Shown piece after piece: positions 9,415-17,643 of a stretch of DNA of 64,000 nucleotides. Every line of letters begins with the position of its first letter. Position 1 is the stretch's first letter. The stretch lies in NCBI RefSeq assembly GCF_011045125.1, contig NZ_JAAKZF010000001.1, positions 186,001 through 250,000 of the forward strand, in the 5' to 3' direction. The stretch is from Allomesorhizobium camelthorni. GTDB lineage: Bacteria > Pseudomonadota > Alphaproteobacteria > Rhizobiales > Rhizobiaceae. Made by a program: the position numbers and the translations under genes. The notes below the pieces were generated by a model that saw only the letters and a program-made list of their open reading frames with translations, did not search any database and was not told the origin of the DNA.

Positions 9415-9873
9415 TTACCATCTGGAGACCCCAATGCGTGGTGTGATCCCGATGTCGCGCACCGGGACCGGGAACTTCCCGATAATCTCGCTCTTGCAGA
9501 CGGCGTAGTCGCGGCCACCCGCCATGGGGTATCCCGTGTCAGCTGTGTCGTAGATATGACCGCAGGTCTCGTCAACTCGCTCCTGCTGTCGTTCCATATC
9601 CTGCGACCACAGTGCAAAGTTGAGCGTCTGCTGCTGCTGTCGCGCCTCAAAGGCTCTCTGGTCCTTCTGCCGCTTCTGGTAATCGGCGACAGCGTTCCCT
9701 CCGAGGTATGCAGCCATCCCAACCGCCGGAATAATGAGCGCTGCCACGATGGCGACGACGATCCCTGGTCGCGTCCGCATGAAGCTTCGCAATCCGCACT
9801 TCATCCCGCTCCAGGTATTGTGTGCCCAGTCGGAGTAGATCTCTTTCAGCGTTGGCTCGGTCGTGCTCATCAT
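9415..9873 (-). CDS. Small single-pass membrane protein of unknown function
   Basis: 152 residues, no recognised family. The start has GGAGG five bases before an ATGATG pair, so initiation is convincing. Residues about 1-33 are a soluble, basic N-terminus with several Trp; 35-58 are one hydrophobic segment (IVVAIVAALIIPAVGMAAYLGG); then comes a charged, Gln-rich helix (about 65-95, coiled-coil-like); the C-terminus carries two Cys (in ETCGH and AVCKSE) that could form a disulphide if it faces the periplasm. The positive N-terminus predicts N-in topology. It stands alone between the kinase operon and the 221-aa gene. Typical island gene; function not inferable. Confidence 0.6.
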   Translation of the reverse strand: MMSTTEPTLKEIYSDWAHNTWSGMKCGLRSFMRTRPGIVVAIVAALIIPAVGMAAYLGGNAVADYQKRQKDQRAFEARQQQQTLNFALWSQDMERQQERVDETCGHIYDTADTGYPMAGGRDYAVCKSEIIGKFPVPVRDIGITPRIGVSRW

Positions 9874-9974
9874 CCTGCCCTCCGTCGTGACGGACTGTAC
9901 CAGTTCCGGGTTAGGACCGGGTGAAGGCGTTTTGGAGTTTTATCCATTTCGGTAGTCGCAAGCCATCTTGACCA

Positions 9975-9989
9975 GCCTGCAAAGCAGGC
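9975..9989 (-). terminator. Possible hairpin terminator after the 221-aa gene
   Basis: GCCTGC-AAA-GCAGGC, a six-base-pair stem 58 bases past the stop of the 10047-10712 gene. It has no following run of T on either strand, so a full intrinsic terminator is doubtful. Confidence 0.25.
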
Positions 9990-10046
9990 CACGTTCTCTA
10001 GTTCGCTCTCGAGCCGCCTTCAAGGTGGTTGGACCGCGTGTACCCA

Positions 10047-10712
10047 TCACATCGCCAGAAACCGGGGGTCGCCTGACGCCCAGCCCAGCCTCAACCGCTG
10101 CCCACTCGGGAGCGTCGTTGAGACGGCGGTGTCCGGTTCTGCCGAAAGCCCGAAGACATTGAGCAGCGCGGCAAAATCGTCGAACCGCAATCGCTTGGGC
10201 GAGAAGGAGTGGATGATCATCGCAGCTTCGTCGGTTTTAAACCGGCGTGCCTCGATCAGTGCGGAGGCCGTTCTGTGCAGAAGCTGGTAGCAGAGGTGCA
10301 GCGGCGGCTGCTCTGGGTCCAGTCCAAGAAGTTGGCATATGTGGCTCAGCCGCATCTGCTTGCCTTCTGACGGCGTGCCCAGCCATTCAGCCACGGTCTT
10401 GTCAAAAGGCTCGTTGACCTTGCCTTCGATCATTGCCGCGCACGTCTGGTCCGCGTGGCGGACGAGGGCGAACACGTCATTCTGGCTCTGCGTGGTTCCG
10501 CCCGGCAGGGGAACCTTATATTCTGGCAGCGCGAGCAGAAGCTCCGCAGGGGCGTCAAACATACGGGCAATCTCAGGTGGGAGACCGTCTGCTCCTTCCC
10601 AGCAATGCGCGAGGGTTTTCGCTGAATATCCGGTTTGCCAATGGAGGTCTGGCTTTGCGAGAAACGCCTGCCAGGCGGTCGGGCCGCTACTCGGAATGTG
10701 CACTCGCGTCAT
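10047..10712 (-). CDS. Hypothetical protein (221 aa), possibly DUF6946-like
   Basis: The frame is open to 10868, but the ATG at 10712 (MTRVHIPSSGP) has a GGGGGAG ribosome site four bases upstream, while the longer N-terminus is Cys/Phe-rich and unlike a real protein. Residues 1-50 contain WQAFLAKPDLHWQTGYSAK and LAHCWEGADG, a pattern I associate with a family of bacterial hypotheticals (possibly DUF6946). Residues 60-110 have PEYKVPLPGG and AMIEGKVNEPFDK, where the E-x-K next to a strand is reminiscent of nuclease-like folds; this is only suggestive. It is divergent from the 10899-11660 gene. No function is claimed. Confidence 0.6.
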   Translation of the reverse strand: MTRVHIPSSGPTAWQAFLAKPDLHWQTGYSAKTLAHCWEGADGLPPEIARMFDAPAELLLALPEYKVPLPGGTTQSQNDVFALVRHADQTCAAMIEGKVNEPFDKTVAEWLGTPSEGKQMRLSHICQLLGLDPEQPPLHLCYQLLHRTASALIEARRFKTDEAAMIIHSFSPKRLRFDDFAALLNVFGLSAEPDTAVSTTLPSGQRLRLGWASGDPRFLAM

Positions 10713-10898
10713 ACGCTCCCCCATCATATTCCAAAACAGTATAAGAGCGATGGGTTGCAGAAGCATTGTCCAGATGAAGCAAATTCGACAGGTGCTATTT
10801 ACTACCGGAAGAGGCGAGAACACTAAGCGAGTTCCGCTGACCTTGAGGCGCGATCCCCACACCAGCACCGCCCATTGCGACAGCGGGCATATATTTCA

Positions 10899-11660
10899 AT
10901 GATCCGCCCGTCAAGGATAGCACCCGTCCTCATGCTAAACGAGAGCCTCGGCGTTTCCGACCTGTCGGGAAGCCCGATGTGCATCAACACGATGAAGGTG
11001 CTGACGTACATTTGCGACAATGACGGCATCACGCTTACCAAGTCCGAGGCGTCCTACCGCAAATTCGTCACCTGGGCGGCAGAGGAGTTCGGCTGGCCGG
11101 GCTTCGAGGCAGAGGAACTCTATCGCCTCAACAGGGTGCTAAACGAGCCAGATTTCCCGCCGCTCGCCATCATGCACGAACTTCTGGTCGGTTCGCGGCT
11201 GATCCGCCACTACAAAAGTAAGGCGCTGCTGTCACAGGCTGGGAAGGCGATGCTTGGCGACTACGGTGCATTGCAGGCCGAACTGTTCGATACATTCTTC
11301 ATCGCTTTCGATCACGCGGGCCACGAGCGGTTTCCCATCGAATACGAAGAGGCCGATGTCGTGCATTTCCTTGGCGTGATCCAGAACCGGCTCGATGGTT
11401 GGGTGCCGCTAACCGAACTCGCTGGCTGGTGCCTGCCGCTTGATCTCATCACCAGCTACCGGTTCAGCCCCGTACAGGACGCCAGTTTTTACCTGTTCTC
11501 GCACCTTGTACGTCCGCTGCTGTGGCTCGGCATGATCGAGGAGCACAACGTCGAGGACAAACGGCTCCGCATAGAAGATCGGCGCTACCGCAAGACGCCG
11601 CTGTTCGACCGCTTCCTCAGTTTCTGGCTGATCCGGGACGGCGGGGCGACGATCCACTAG
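10899..11660 (+). CDS. Hypothetical protein, 253 aa, helical
   Basis: Not recognised. The frame starts with TTG at 10875; ATG codons at 10899 and 10932 follow, none with a clear ribosome site, so the start is uncertain. From about residue 30 the protein is mainly helical: a segment ICDNDGITLTKSEASYRKF that looks like the first helices of a winged-helix domain, then LNRVLNEPDFPPLAIMHELL, a hairpin with RHYKSKALLSQAGKAML, and an aromatic-rich C-terminal half (FLSFWLIRD near the end). It is divergent from the 221-aa gene and ends nine bases before the recombinase stop on the other strand. A DNA-associated role is possible but not shown. Confidence 0.55.
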   Translation: MIRPSRIAPVLMLNESLGVSDLSGSPMCINTMKVLTYICDNDGITLTKSEASYRKFVTWAAEEFGWPGFEAEELYRLNRVLNEPDFPPLAIMHELLVGSRLIRHYKSKALLSQAGKAMLGDYGALQAELFDTFFIAFDHAGHERFPIEYEEADVVHFLGVIQNRLDGWVPLTELAGWCLPLDLITSYRFSPVQDASFYLFSHLVRPLLWLGMIEEHNVEDKRLRIEDRRYRKTPLFDRFLSFWLIRDGGATIH

Positions 11661-11669
11661 CTGGCGCTG

Positions 11670-12710
11670 CTACAGCACGGCCCCTGCTGCATTGTCGGTG
11701 AACATGTCGCCCACCCTGACATAGCGGGCGAGCATGGCGTCGGAGGCGTGGCCGGTGGTGCGGCGGATGGAGAGCGTGCTGACGCCCGCGATTACCGCGC
11801 TGGTGGCCAGCCCGGCCCGAAGACTGTGGCCGGAGTAGGCGTATGGAGCGAAGCCTGCTGCTTCGGCTCGTTGCTTCACGACGATGCACGTGGCCTCCCC
11901 TGAGAGGCGCTGGCCGACCGCATGACCATGGCGATTTATGGGGCGGAAGATCGGCCCTTCTTCGATCCCGGCGAGTGCGAGCCAGTCGACTAGGTGCTTC
12001 ACCGGACACCACCGCGACCGACCGAAAGGGATGCCGATCTTGCGGCCCGCGCCAGTCTGATCCGTCTTCGACCTTCGGAGGTGAACGACAATCCCCTGAC
12101 CCACATGTTCGATGTCGGCCACGTCTAGCCCCACCAACTCGGATCGCCGGAATGCTCCCGCGAAGCCGATCAGCAGCAGCGCCTTGTCGCGAACGTCTTT
12201 TGGTCGGTTTCCCATTCGCTCTAAAATCTGGAAAAGGTCTTCGCGGAGGACAGGCTTGGCTTCGCGCTGGGCGGTTCCGATCATGCGCCTGATACCGCGA
12301 AGTGTGGCCTTCACGATTTCGGACTTGCACGGATCATCGCCACCGATGGCGCGATGAGCTTTGGATAGGGATGCCAAACGCCGACTGATCGTCGCGGCTT
12401 TGTGGCTCGACGCCATCGCGGCGAGGTATTCAGCAACCCTCTCGGGGGACGACGGGATAGTCCCGCCCCAACTCTCGTATTGGATCATGTCCGATCTGTA
12501 GGCGTGTTTGGTCGCTTCGGAGAGGGAACCGGAGATCAGGGCAGAGACCCCGTCTGACAGCCTTGGTGCGCCGATTTGATGGAGGTCGCCATGGCGACTG
12601 ATCGGCAGGGGCGAGTTTGTGCAATTGATTGCAAATTGAGTAAAATTTGAATGGTCGCTTCTTCCGGTCTCAGCTGCGATTTGCATCTGGGTGGGGTGGT
12701 CAGAGAACAT
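11670..12710 (-). CDS. Tyrosine recombinase (XerC/D-like)
   Basis: 346 residues from ATG 12710, which is preceded at seven bases by GAGGAG; the frame is open 15 bases further. The N-terminal core-binding domain spans about 60-150. The catalytic set is complete: R188 (AFRRSEL), K215 (RRSKTD), H295 and R298 (GHSLR), H321 (TGHAS) and Y330 (ARYVR). The start overlaps the end of the 366-aa gene by 11 bp, so the two are translationally coupled. It may serve the island or be independent cargo; the separate integrase at 14051 is the better candidate for integration into the tRNA. The coding strand crosses the palindrome at 12619-12634. Confidence 0.85.
   Translation of the reverse strand: MFSDHPTQMQIAAETGRSDHSNFTQFAINCTNSPLPISRHGDLHQIGAPRLSDGVSALISGSLSEATKHAYRSDMIQYESWGGTIPSSPERVAEYLAAMASSHKAATISRRLASLSKAHRAIGGDDPCKSEIVKATLRGIRRMIGTAQREAKPVLREDLFQILERMGNRPKDVRDKALLLIGFAGAFRRSELVGLDVADIEHVGQGIVVHLRRSKTDQTGAGRKIGIPFGRSRWCPVKHLVDWLALAGIEEGPIFRPINRHGHAVGQRLSGEATCIVVKQRAEAAGFAPYAYSGHSLRAGLATSAVIAGVSTLSIRRTTGHASDAMLARYVRVGDMFTDNAAGAVL
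12619..12634. repeat. 16-bp palindrome, copy 2 (inside recombinase 5' end)
   Basis: GTGCAATTGATTGCAA; 15 of 16 bases match the copy at 9141. It lies within codons about 26-31 of the recombinase, ahead of the conserved core-binding domain, so protein constraint on the sequence there is probably weak. Confidence 0.4.
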
Positions 12711-13800
12711 TGGCCCGCTCCTCATTCAGGACTGGGAGGTCATTGCGGAGCAGGTCGATTACCTCAGTAGCGTCGTCCACTCCGAAGCCGTTCGCCTCGT
12801 CCTCCATCGTTCGGCGTAGGTAGTTGCCCATCGGCCATTGCAGACGGCGGCGAAGCAAACCTCCTTCCGCCCGGAACACCAACCCACCCACCAACTCGAC
12901 CCTGTCACGTGGGGCGATATGCTTTCCAATCCACCGTCCGGTTGGCGTATCCCTTTTCAAGAATGCCTTGAGAGCAGCCCTGCCGGGACGGGTGTAGAAA
13001 TCTACGCTCCAAGCGGGCACATTGCCGATCATAGTGGATGGCGCGATTTCATCATCCTTTTCGGTCGGTTGGTAGCCGGTCGAGCGTGGCGGGACAGCCG
13101 ACGACAAGAGAGCGACAAAAAAGGGCAGCGGCTCGCGCATCCGCACTGAACCCCGTTGCGCTAATTCGAGCACGCAATGGGGGAACCCCGTCTGAAGCAT
13201 CGTCTCCAGTACGTAGGGGAGGTTGCCTTTCCTCGTCCTCATGGTCGGAACTGGACAGCGATCCGTACCCACTGTGTACATCAATGCGATCCCTCGGGTG
13301 ATGATGTCGCCGTCGCCCGCGACGATCTCCATTAGCTCGCGTTGGGTTCGATAGGTCAGGCTGAGCCGGTCACTCTCGTATCGAGGATGGCTGATGACAG
13401 TCATCAAGAGGTCGTCGGCGGCTCGGCATTTCCGAGCCGCGGCAATGCGCTCGACCAGAACCGATGCGATTAGCCAATCGCCCCCGAATGTCTTTCGGAT
13501 GCCCTTGGCGGACGTGCCCACCAGGACTGGTGTGATCAGGTCTAACGAACCGAGCCCAACATCTTCGAACACCGCCACGGCGAGCCGCTTCCATAGGCGA
13601 TCCGGTGTATCTCGCAAGAGGGTCGCAGCAGCTCGGAGAGCGTGGTTCGTCTCACCCCGCCGCAGTGACTTCTGCAACAAGCTCATCGCCAACCACTCCG
13701 AAACGTCGAGTGGCTGAGGTTCGGGAATTGTCCCCTCCCGGTCCGACATGATCGTCGCCAGCTCCGGGTAGGCATTGCGGAGGAAATCGTTGGTGTCCAT
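12700..13800 (-). CDS. Unrecognised 366-aa protein resembling the RarA/MgsA C-terminal region
   Basis: ATG 13800 is chosen because AAGGAG ends six bases before it; an ATG at 13806 abuts the ribosome site and the frame to 13899 looks non-coding. After about 30 residues comes LQKSLRRGETNHALRAAATL, then LWKRLAVAVFEDVGLG. This order (basic helix with RRGE, alanine-rich helix, R-L..a.EDVGL) closely recalls the helical domain following the AAA+ module of RarA/MgsA replication-recombination proteins, here with no Walker A or B. The C-terminal half is unfamiliar. It is coupled by an 11-bp overlap to the downstream tyrosine recombinase, suggesting a shared role, perhaps as an accessory factor. The likeness is from memory of the family. 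Confidence 0.55.
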   Translation of the reverse strand: MDTNDFLRNAYPELATIMSDREGTIPEPQPLDVSEWLAMSLLQKSLRRGETNHALRAAATLLRDTPDRLWKRLAVAVFEDVGLGSLDLITPVLVGTSAKGIRKTFGGDWLIASVLVERIAAARKCRAADDLLMTVISHPRYESDRLSLTYRTQRELMEIVAGDGDIITRGIALMYTVGTDRCPVPTMRTRKGNLPYVLETMLQTGFPHCVLELAQRGSVRMREPLPFFVALLSSAVPPRSTGYQPTEKDDEIAPSTMIGNVPAWSVDFYTRPGRAALKAFLKRDTPTGRWIGKHIAPRDRVELVGGLVFRAEGGLLRRRLQWPMGNYLRRTMEDEANGFGVDDATEVIDLLRNDLPVLNEERANVL

Positions 13801-14050
13801 GTCCATCTCCTTCTGGGGAGCGGTCAGGAACAAAGGCCCCGCTATAAGCGATAGCGGGAGGGACACCTTGGAAAAGAGAGAAGTGCCATACTTGGGCACT
13901 GAACGACAGAATGGTTAATAAGGTACCTAAATACCACTCCTGTCTGCTGTGGAACCTCCCAGTACAGAAGGGTTTCCAGCGGAAATCGTCATGTCCCGAA
14001 ACCCGTCGCAGGATGGTCGGGAGACATGCGATTTGTCCTCCGTCCACGGT

Positions 14051-15736
14051 TCACAATTTTATCGGATATTCGACCCTGTTCAGGTGTTCCGACAGCTTCT
14101 GAATGCTGGCTCCCTTGCCGTAACCCGCGTGTACCGAGCGGTCGGCGTGCCCCACAAGTGACTTGGCTATGCTGTCTGGAACCTCGGCTTCGCGAAGCGC
14201 GTCGGTGAAGTTGTGGCGGAAGGAATGGAACGTGGTCTTGGCGGTACGGACCTTGATGCTGCGCGTGTAACGACCCCACCATTTCGACATGTTGTGCGAG
14301 AAGTATCCGTCCTCACCCGGCTTTATGTCGTGGAACACCCGCGCCTTCTTCTGCTTCCTTGCCTTCGCCACATGGTCGAGCAGACCGAGTTCGATCAGCT
14401 TCGCATGGACCGGAACCCGTCGCTCGCTGGAGCCCGTCTTCAAGTGCTTGCCATCACCTTCCGCCAGCGACACGTCGAAATACATGACCTCTCCGTCCTG
14501 CTTCACGTCCCCCGTTCCAAGCTGCACGATCTCGCCCAGACGCAGCCCGGAATAGAGCGCCACCAGCGGGATCCAGAAATAACCGTCACGGTAGATTTCT
14601 GAGCCGGGCGTGGCACGGCGGAGCCGGGACGAGCATCCCCTATACAGGGGCGACGAAAATATGCGCTGAAGCTGCTCCTTGGAGTACGGATAGCGATCCC
14701 CCTGCGCCTTGCTCTTGCCCGAACCGAGAACCTTGATGCTTGGTCCCGGCATCTTCGGCATCTCCTCCTCGTCCAGCAGCCACTGGAGGAAGCTCCGAAA
14801 CATGCTGAAATACTTGTTCTGGGTCCGGGGCGACATGCCCCTGGCGGAGGGGTTTTCCGCGATCAGCGCGGAGAGCGATTTCTCCGCATTACCTTTGACC
14901 TTGGTAATGTTACTCGGCAGGTTGGCGAGCGTGTCGCGCACTGACTTCACGTCATCCGTCCCGATAAATGATACGGGCTTGCTGCTGCCGATAACGGAGA
15001 CGGCGAGATTGAGAACGCGCCGGTAATCGAGTTCGGTCTTCCTGACCCACTCCTTTCCCGACTTCTTCATCTGGATAAACCGTTGGCGTGCCTCGTCCAG
15101 CGTTAGGAGACCGGAGGCGACGACCGAGGTGTCGTCCAAGCTCTCGGGCTTCATCCCGGCGAACAAGGGATCGGAGGGGCTATTGTCCGAATAGTCACCG
15201 GATAGCGCCTTCACTAGGTACTTCGCTCGCTCGATCCTCGCCCGCGTTACGCCCGTTCGCACATATTCAACGAGGTCGAGAGACGCTACTTTTTCGTCGG
15301 GTGTTTGCACCTGCACGATCTCGTCGGCCTTCGCCAAAGTAAGGGGATCGAAGGTCTTGCTCTTCAGGTCCCCGGTCAGTCGGGCAATGTCCTCGCGCAG
15401 CCCGTCGATCTCCGCATCCAGATCAAGAGCGGGGTCGTCCGGCAGATCGTGCGAGATCAGCAGCGCCCTGTTCAACTGCTCCTGAAAATATGCTCTGACT
15501 GCCGCATCGAGTTGCTGGACGGACGGTTTCGACAAAAGGGCGGACCTCCCGAAGAACAGATCGAAGGCATTGCTCATGTGACGGCAGCGAACCGCCGCCA
15601 TAGCCCGATCGGTCGTTCTTAGCGTCAGCTTGATTTCAGTGCAGTTAATTGCACGACGCCACTGCGTCGGCACGGCTGCCCGGAAGTAGAACATGTCTCC
15701 CCGGCGGAGCAGCCTCTGCATCTTGGCTCGCGACAA
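14051..15736 (-). CDS. Phage-type tyrosine integrase with DUF6538-like N-terminus
   Basis: 561 residues. The first 60 (LLRRGDMFYFRAAVPTQW) match the short DUF6538 module at the N-terminus of many alphaproteobacterial integrases. A long helical insert and the core-binding domain (about 210-325) follow. Catalytic residues: R399 (SGLRLGE), K433, H504 and R507 (FHSFRHNF), H530 (VGHAD), Y539 (AGYGKG). The TTG at 15736 has GGAG six bases upstream; ATG at 15721 is the alternative. It reads away from tRNA-Ser, whose 3' end is 95 bp off, the classic layout of an integrase beside its attachment site. It is the probable integrase of the whole island. Confidence 0.9.
   Translation of the reverse strand: MSRAKMQRLLRRGDMFYFRAAVPTQWRRAINCTEIKLTLRTTDRAMAAVRCRHMSNAFDLFFGRSALLSKPSVQQLDAAVRAYFQEQLNRALLISHDLPDDPALDLDAEIDGLREDIARLTGDLKSKTFDPLTLAKADEIVQVQTPDEKVASLDLVEYVRTGVTRARIERAKYLVKALSGDYSDNSPSDPLFAGMKPESLDDTSVVASGLLTLDEARQRFIQMKKSGKEWVRKTELDYRRVLNLAVSVIGSSKPVSFIGTDDVKSVRDTLANLPSNITKVKGNAEKSLSALIAENPSARGMSPRTQNKYFSMFRSFLQWLLDEEEMPKMPGPSIKVLGSGKSKAQGDRYPYSKEQLQRIFSSPLYRGCSSRLRRATPGSEIYRDGYFWIPLVALYSGLRLGEIVQLGTGDVKQDGEVMYFDVSLAEGDGKHLKTGSSERRVPVHAKLIELGLLDHVAKARKQKKARVFHDIKPGEDGYFSHNMSKWWGRYTRSIKVRTAKTTFHSFRHNFTDALREAEVPDSIAKSLVGHADRSVHAGYGKGASIQKLSEHLNRVEYPIKL
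15639..15654. repeat. 16-bp palindrome, copy 3 (inside integrase 5' end)
   Basis: GTGCAGTTAATTGCAC; 14 of 16 bases match the copy at 9141, and its outer arms are perfectly symmetric. It lies about 80-100 bases inside the integrase gene within the DUF6538-like part. It may reflect coding alone. Confidence 0.3.
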
Positions 15737-15831
15737 AATCGTCTCCGATGGCCAGAGTTTTGTACCACATCGGAGTTCCGAGATTTTCGCTTGGAATTTT
15801 GTCTATAATTACCAGATATTTACGGCAAATC

Positions 15832-15921
15832 TGGCGGAGAGGGAGGGATTCGAACCCCCGATGGGCTTGCACCCATGCCGCATTTCGAGTGCGGTGCATT
15901 CGACCACTCTGCCACCTCTCC
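15832..15921 (-). tRNA. tRNA-Ser(CGA)
   Basis: A 90-nt class II tRNA including an encoded CCA. The acceptor stem pairs GGAGAGG (15921-15915) with CCTCTCC (15842-15836), the discriminator is G, the T arm carries GGTTCGAATCC, and the anticodon stem CCGCA/TGCGG holds the loop CTCGAAA with anticodon CGA. The long variable arm (GGGTGC/GCCC part) is typical of serine tRNAs. The 3' end faces the integrase, making this the likely attB target of the island; the gene is intact. Confidence 0.95.
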
Positions 15922-16168
15922 GGGTGATGGTCGGCCGTTGCCGGCGCGGCGCACTAGATAACGGCTGGAGCCTGCCGATACAAGGCCCAATCGGTTGCAA
16001 ATTTGCCGCTCGCCTTGACTTCGCCGGAGGCTTCGGTTACGGACATCCACATTCCGGCGTGGGGGCCTCTCCGCGCCGGTTGTACTTTGAACCCCGCAGA
16101 CTGACAAAAAGACGGCCAGATCGCCTTTGCGCGCTCGAAAAGCCGGACCGAACAGCGAAAGGCAAAAA

Positions 16169-16603
16169 ATGTTCGCAGTCATCAAAACGGGCGGCAAGCA
16201 GTATCGCGTCGCCGCCAACGACCTTATCAAGGTCGAGAAACTTGCCGGCAATGCCGGCGACATCATCGAATTCGGCGAAGTCCTGGCTTTCGGCGAAGGC
16301 GAAAATGCGACGTTCGGCGCGCCGTTCGTCGAAGGTGCTGTTGTCACGGCGGAAGTGGTCGAGCAAGGCCGCGCCAAGACCGTCATCGCCTTCAAGAAGC
16401 GCCGCCGCCAGAATTCGCGCCGCAAGCACGGCCATCGCCAGCATGAAACCACCATCCGGATCGCTGAGATCCTGACCGGTGGCGCCAAGCCGGCCAAGAA
16501 GGCCGCCGCCAAGAAGGAAGTGGCTCCGGAAGCGGAAGCCGCCGAAAAGCCCGCCAAGAAGGCTGCGCCGAAAAAGGCTGCAGCTTCGGCGGAAAACGAA
16601 TAA
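16169..16603 (+). CDS. rplU: 50S ribosomal protein L21 (bL21)
   Basis: 144 residues starting [15 protein letters not shown], the conserved L21 N-terminus; the frame open upstream to 16127 is not used. The body ends with the usual [16 protein letters not shown] basic strand that binds 23S rRNA and the TTIRI block. It then continues into a tail of about 40 residues rich in A, K and E (two PAKKA-type repeats), normal for rhizobial L21 and longer than the roughly 103-aa enterobacterial form. Followed 24 bp later by rpmA in the conserved rplU-rpmA pair. The gene follows the tRNA-Ser after 247 bp in which I see no other gene. Confidence 0.97.
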   Translation: MFAVIKTGGKQYRVAANDLIKVEKLAGNAGDIIEFGEVLAFGEGENATFGAPFVEGAVVTAEVVEQGRAKTVIAFKKRRRQNSRRKHGHRQHETTIRIAEILTGGAKPAKKAAAKKEVAPEAEAAEKPAKKAAPKKAAASAENE

Positions 16604-16627
16604 GCTCGGGACTGAAGGAGAACAGCA

Positions 16628-16897
<270 letters not shown>

Positions 16898-16968
16898 CCG
16901 GTTCCGCGACTAGAACACCGGCGACCCATCTCGGGGACCGGTGTCTGGACAGTCCAGAAAAAGGATCA

Positions 16969-16997
16969 GGGGAGATGGGCCGCCATCTCCCCTTTTT
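16969..16997 (+). terminator. Intrinsic terminator of rplU-rpmA
   Basis: A ten-base-pair stem (GGGGAGATGG with CCATCTCCCC) around the loop GCCG, followed at once by five T. It lies 72 bp past the rpmA stop and just before the acetyltransferase ribosome site. Confidence 0.9.
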
Positions 16998-17021
16998 CTA
17001 TGTTTTTTCTGGAGGACTGAA

Positions 17022-17609
17022 ATGGTTGCCGAAAGTGAAGACTTCGAAGGCGAAAGTCTGTCGATAGACTGCCCTGTCCTGGTCACCGAGCGGCTGGTGC
17101 TGCGCCCGCCGCATGCCGACGACGCGGCCGAACTCGCCGTGCTGGCCGACAACCGCCGCATCGCCGAAATGCTGGGGCGCATGCCGCACCCTTATGGCGA
17201 GGCGGAGGCGCGCGCCTTCATCGCCAGGTCGGCCGAGAAGCAGGCGGCGGGCGCCGTCTATGCGGTGACGCTCGCCGACAGCGGCGCGTTCATCGGCTGC
17301 GCCGGCCTGAACAGCACCGAGCGCGGCCTTGAACTCGGCTACTGGATCGGCGAACCCTATTGGAAACGTGGCTATGCGACGGAAGCCGCGCACGCGCTGG
17401 TCGATCTCGCCTTCCGCGCCACGGCAATCAACGTGCTGCACGTCTCGTGCCGGGTCATCAACCCGGCGTCGCGCCGCGTCATCCACAAATGCGGCTTTCA
17501 GTATTCCGGCCAGGGCATGCTGAACTCGATCGTCGCCGGCCAGGTGCCGGTCGAACGCTACCGGCTCGACCGCAAGACCTGGGTCAGCCTGCGGACCTGG
17601 GGCCGATGA
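17022..17609 (+). CDS. GNAT acetyltransferase, RimJ/RimL type
   Basis: 195 residues from ATG 17022, which has GGAGG six bases before it. Begins the domain with TERLVLRPPHADDAAEL, the usual first strand and helix of RimJ/RimL-like enzymes. LELGYWIGEPYWKRGYATEA is the acetyl-CoA binding region (R/Q-x-x-G-x-A in the form KRGYAT), followed by NPASRRVIHKCGF, the conserved N-x-x-S...KxGF block. These enzymes acetylate the N-terminal amino group of ribosomal proteins or small molecules; substrate here is unknown. Position after rplU-rpmA is conserved in rhizobia but separated by the terminator. Confidence 0.88.
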   Translation: MVAESEDFEGESLSIDCPVLVTERLVLRPPHADDAAELAVLADNRRIAEMLGRMPHPYGEAEARAFIARSAEKQAAGAVYAVTLADSGAFIGCAGLNSTERGLELGYWIGEPYWKRGYATEAAHALVDLAFRATAINVLHVSCRVINPASRRVIHKCGFQYSGQGMLNSIVAGQVPVERYRLDRKTWVSLRTWGR

Positions 17610-17617
17610 GCGGCGTT

Positions 17618-17643
17618 ACGGCCGGCGTGATTGCGCCGGCCGT
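17618..17643. terminator. Hairpin between convergent genes
   Basis: ACGGCCGGC and GCCGGCCGT form a nine-base-pair stem with an eight-base loop, filling the 34-bp gap between the acetyltransferase stop and the stop of the endonuclease/phosphatase gene. It has no T run, so termination is plausible in both directions but not certain. Confidence 0.45.

Noticed and set aside
13801-13899. A hydrophobic N-terminal extension of the 366-aa protein that resembles a signal peptide
   Set aside because: It lies upstream of the AAGGAG site that serves ATG 13800; the conserved part starts later.
15804-15809. A perfect TATAAT between integrase and tRNA-Ser on the plus strand
   Set aside because: No -35 box at 16-18 bp, and the plus strand downstream is the antisense of the tRNA, so nothing would be expressed.
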